This document shows, in pieces, positions 61,911 through 64,000 of a DNA stretch of 64,000 nt. How positions within the stretch are numbered: the first letter of the stretch is position 1; each line of letters starts with the position of its first letter. The notes below the pieces were generated by a model, which saw nothing but the letters and a program-made list of their open reading frames with translations, did not search any database and had not been told where the DNA came from. The translations under genes were made by a program, and so were the position numbers. The DNA is from Muribaculaceae bacterium (lineage in GTDB: Bacteria > Bacteroidota > Bacteroidia > Bacteroidales > Muribaculaceae), in NCBI GenBank assembly GCA_022510505.1, contig JAFLTL010000007.1, forward strand, positions 30,780 to 94,779. The letters run 5' to 3'.

Positions 61911-61928
61911 ATTAATAATGATAGTCGT

Positions 61929-61961
61929 AAAAAATGCATCGGAATAATCCGATGCATTTTT
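61929..61961. terminator. Bidirectional terminator between the lipoprotein and glnN genes
   Basis: AAAAATGCATCGGA-ATAA-TCCGATGCATTTTT: a perfect 14-bp stem with A- and T-run ends. It serves the lipoprotein gene and the convergent glutamine synthetase. Confidence 0.92.
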
Positions 61962-62000
61962 ATATTTATAACTAGTGGAAATAATTTCTTAACATCTTAT

Positions 62001-64000
62001 CTATCGGATAAAAAGAAGTTCCCGATATTTAGGCAAAGGCCAAATTTCATTATCAACCATCAATTCCAACTTATCGATATGGTAACGTATAGTGTCCATA
62101 TGAGGCAAGACAGTATCATGATAGGCTATTGCTTTTTCCCTTTCATTTGAGATTTTATTTGCAATCCTCCGGGCATTTACCATTTCGTTCACTTCTTTTT
62201 TGATGACTTTAATGTGACCGACAATTTTTTCTATCGTCTCCATGTCATCCTCCGAGAGTTCGGCAGCCTTTTCGGGAGGGAACAAATCAGTTGTCTTTTT
62301 TACGCAGTCCAGCAATGTCAGTTCATAGCGCTTAGCAACCGGTAGAATATGATTGATCGCCAAGTCACCCAAAACCCTCGCCTCTATCTGTATCTTTTTG
62401 GTGTACATTTCCCATTTGACCTCATTACGGGCCTCAAGTTCCACTTCGGTCAGAACACCGGTTCGGCTGAACATCTCTTTTGATGAATCGCTCAGGTAGG
62501 CATCAAAAATCTTGGGTGCCGATGTCTCGCAGTCCAAACCTCTTCTCGCAGCCTCTTCTTTCCATTCATCGGAATATCCGTTGCCATCAAAATGAATAGG
62601 TTTGGATTTTTCTATCAATGATTTCACTTCATCCAGAATTGCTACGTTGAGATCTTCGCCGGTTTTGACTTTCTCTTCAATTTTATCGGCAAAAATATTC
62701 AGCTGGTCTGCTACAGCGGCATTAAGGGCTAGCATCGAGGCTGCACAATTTGTTGATGATCCCATTGCACGGAACTCAAAGCGGTTTCCAACAAATGCGA
62801 AAGGCGATGTGCGGTTCCTATCTGTACTGTCTATGAGAATCTCCGGAGTCTGATTGACTCCTACGGTCACACTTTCCTTGTCGCTCAACTCTAGGTTAAC
62901 CTTATCGTCTACAATGTTTTGTAGAATGTGGCTGAGCTGTTCGCCAAGGAAGATTGATATTATGGCCGGAGGAGCCTCATTAGCTCCCAAGCGATGAGAA
63001 TTGGTGGCCGAAGCAATAGAGGCCTTTATCAAGGCATTATGTTTGTGAACTGCTGCCATCACATTTGCTACAAACGTGATGAACTGTAAATTATCTTTCT
63101 GAGTCTTTCCCGGACTGAACAAAAGAACACCCTTGTCGGTTCCTAAACTCCAGTTATTATGTTTGCCCGATCCATTAATACCGGCAAATGGTTTTTCATG
63201 CAACAGAACCCGAAAATTGTGTCGCTTTCCAACTTCCCTCATAACCGACATAATCAAAAGATTGTGATCGTTGGCAAGGTTCACTTCCTCAAAGATTGGT
63301 GCTAACTCGAATTGGTTAGGCGCTACTTCGTTATGGCGTGTTTTAACAGGGATGCCGAGCTTGTGTCCTTCCAATTCCAGGTCGAACATGAATGCCTCCA
63401 CTCGTGAAGGTATCGCGCCGAAATAGTGGTCCTCGAGCTGTTGGTTTTTAGCACTCTCGTGCCCCATTAGTGTGCGTCCTGTCAAGGCAAGATCGGGTCG
63501 TGCCGAATATAATGCCTCATCTACAAGAAAATATTCCTGTTCCCATCCTAGATAAGCATTTACATGTTTAACTTCTGGGTCGAAGAAACGTGCTACACGT
63601 GTGCCCGCTTTGTCAACGGCATTAAGCGCGCGAAGTAGAGGAGTCTTGTAGTCAAGACTTTCTCCGGTATATGATATAAAGATTGTAGGAATACAGAGGG
63701 TCTCGCCAATCAAGAAGGCTGGAGAAGAGATGTCCCAAGCCGAATAACCACGTGCCTCAAAAGTGTTTCTGATACCTCCGCTTGGGAAGCTGGATGCATC
63801 GGGTTCTTGCTGTACCAGCATCTTTCCGGTGAATTTCTCCACGACACCTCCCTTTCCGTCATGTTCAATAAATGAATCATGCTTTTCGGCTGTTCCGTCG
63901 GTTAGAGGTTGAAACCAGTGTGTGTAATGTCGGGCCCCATTGTCGATTGCCCATTTTTTCATCCCGGCAGCCACGCTGTCGGCATACTCCCTTGGTAGAG
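62001..64000 (-). CDS. glnN: Glutamine synthetase type III (partial, start beyond right edge)
   Basis: About 666 residues are visible. The frame remains open past base 64000 (LPREYADSVAAGMKKWAID), so the GTG at 63974 is not the start; the family is about 730 residues. GSIII signatures are present: FQPLTDGTAEKHDSF, GGIRNTFEARGY, EQEYFLVDEALY, GHESAKNQQLEDHYFG, PVKTRHNEVAPNQFE and KPFAGINGSGKHNNWSLG. It joins glutamate and ammonium with ATP and is the common glutamine synthetase of Bacteroidota. With gdhA at 7967 it forms the ammonium assimilation pair. Confidence 0.95.
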   Translation of the reverse strand, partial: LPREYADSVAAGMKKWAIDNGARHYTHWFQPLTDGTAEKHDSFIEHDGKGGVVEKFTGKMLVQQEPDASSFPSGGIRNTFEARGYSAWDISSPAFLIGETLCIPTIFISYTGESLDYKTPLLRALNAVDKAGTRVARFFDPEVKHVNAYLGWEQEYFLVDEALYSARPDLALTGRTLMGHESAKNQQLEDHYFGAIPSRVEAFMFDLELEGHKLGIPVKTRHNEVAPNQFELAPIFEEVNLANDHNLLIMSVMREVGKRHNFRVLLHEKPFAGINGSGKHNNWSLGTDKGVLLFSPGKTQKDNLQFITFVANVMAAVHKHNALIKASIASATNSHRLGANEAPPAIISIFLGEQLSHILQNIVDDKVNLELSDKESVTVGVNQTPEILIDSTDRNRTSPFAFVGNRFEFRAMGSSTNCAASMLALNAAVADQLNIFADKIEEKVKTGEDLNVAILDEVKSLIEKSKPIHFDGNGYSDEWKEEAARRGLDCETSAPKIFDAYLSDSSKEMFSRTGVLTEVELEARNEVKWEMYTKKIQIEARVLGDLAINHILPVAKRYELTLLDCVKKTTDLFPPEKAAELSEDDMETIEKIVGHIKVIKKEVNEMVNARRIANKISNEREKAIAYHDTVLPHMDTIRYHIDKLELMVDNEIWPLPKYRELLFIR

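Noticed and set aside
62001..63974. Complete glutamine synthetase starting at GTG 63974
   Set aside because: The frame stays open to the window edge, and type III enzymes are about 70 residues longer, so the gene is partial.

Overview
The window looks like a stretch of core chromosome from a member of the order Bacteroidales (phylum Bacteroidota). This is inferred from gene content and promoter style. Genes present include a fused FeoA-FeoB iron transporter, type III glutamine synthetase, methylmalonyl-CoA mutase MutA/MutB, PorV- and PorW/SprE-like proteins, and Bacteroidota-type PepSY-like small proteins. The recurring promoter element is TAnnTTTG, sometimes with an upstream TTG, and Shine-Dalgarno sequences are mostly absent. 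A host-associated anaerobe is plausible, but the genus cannot be fixed by eye. I see no insertion sequence, prophage, CRISPR array, tRNA or rRNA.

Layout. 1-3029 (minus): a tightly overlapping chain encoding a sugar kinase fused to a RapZ C-terminal domain, a MurU-like nucleotidyltransferase, an HU protein and an HU-like protein with Pro-Glu-Val repeats that runs off the left edge. 3165-7176 (plus): mutA-mutB for succinate/propionate metabolism. 7229-9828: a thioredoxin-fold exported protein, glutamate dehydrogenase and a helix-hairpin-helix protein. 10061-16513 (minus): a complete histidine-to-glutamate operon (ftcD-hutU-hutH-hutI) using tetrahydrofolate as formimino acceptor. 16608-18763: a PepSY-like lipoprotein, a degenerate receiver, a pseudouridine synthase and rlmH. 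18803-27603: a GH43 glycosidase, a Crp/Fnr regulator, feoAB, a metallo-beta-lactamase-fold protein, a threonine-aldolase-like enzyme, GNAT, nitroreductase and thymidine kinase. 27677-35832 (plus): galE, spoT/relA, a PgpH-like 7TM-HD phosphodiesterase and a PorW/SprE-like TPR lipoprotein in one close-packed run. 35853-39542 (minus): agmatine-to-putrescine genes, a small unknown protein, an M23/LysM endopeptidase and ndk. 39852-41603: a secreted leucine-rich-repeat protein and a PepSY-like protein. 41748-46292: leuACDB. 46355-47560: PorV-like protein. 47561-51043 (minus): mfd directly downstream of the SRP RNA gene. 51111-54744 (minus): etfB-etfA-acyl-CoA dehydrogenase. 54812-58522 (minus): purL. 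58724-61910: clpB and a lipoprotein. 62001-64000 (minus): glutamine synthetase III, cut by the right edge.

How the genes fit together. Nitrogen handling is a theme: glutamate dehydrogenase, glutamine synthetase III, histidine degradation to glutamate, agmatine degradation and leucine synthesis. A second theme is envelope biology: peptidoglycan sugar salvage, the M23/LysM enzyme, PorV/PorW and many lipoproteins. The most interesting signals are regulatory or architectural. They are the AmgK/RapZ-C fusion in an operon with MurU and two HU proteins; four genes whose ATG sits 6-9 nt after a TAnnTTTG box and so may be leaderless; a probable CTG start for the PorW-like lipoprotein; a hairpin enclosing the porV start codon; and an SRP RNA gene ending 12 nt before mfd. 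No clear-cut novel defence or mobile system is visible.
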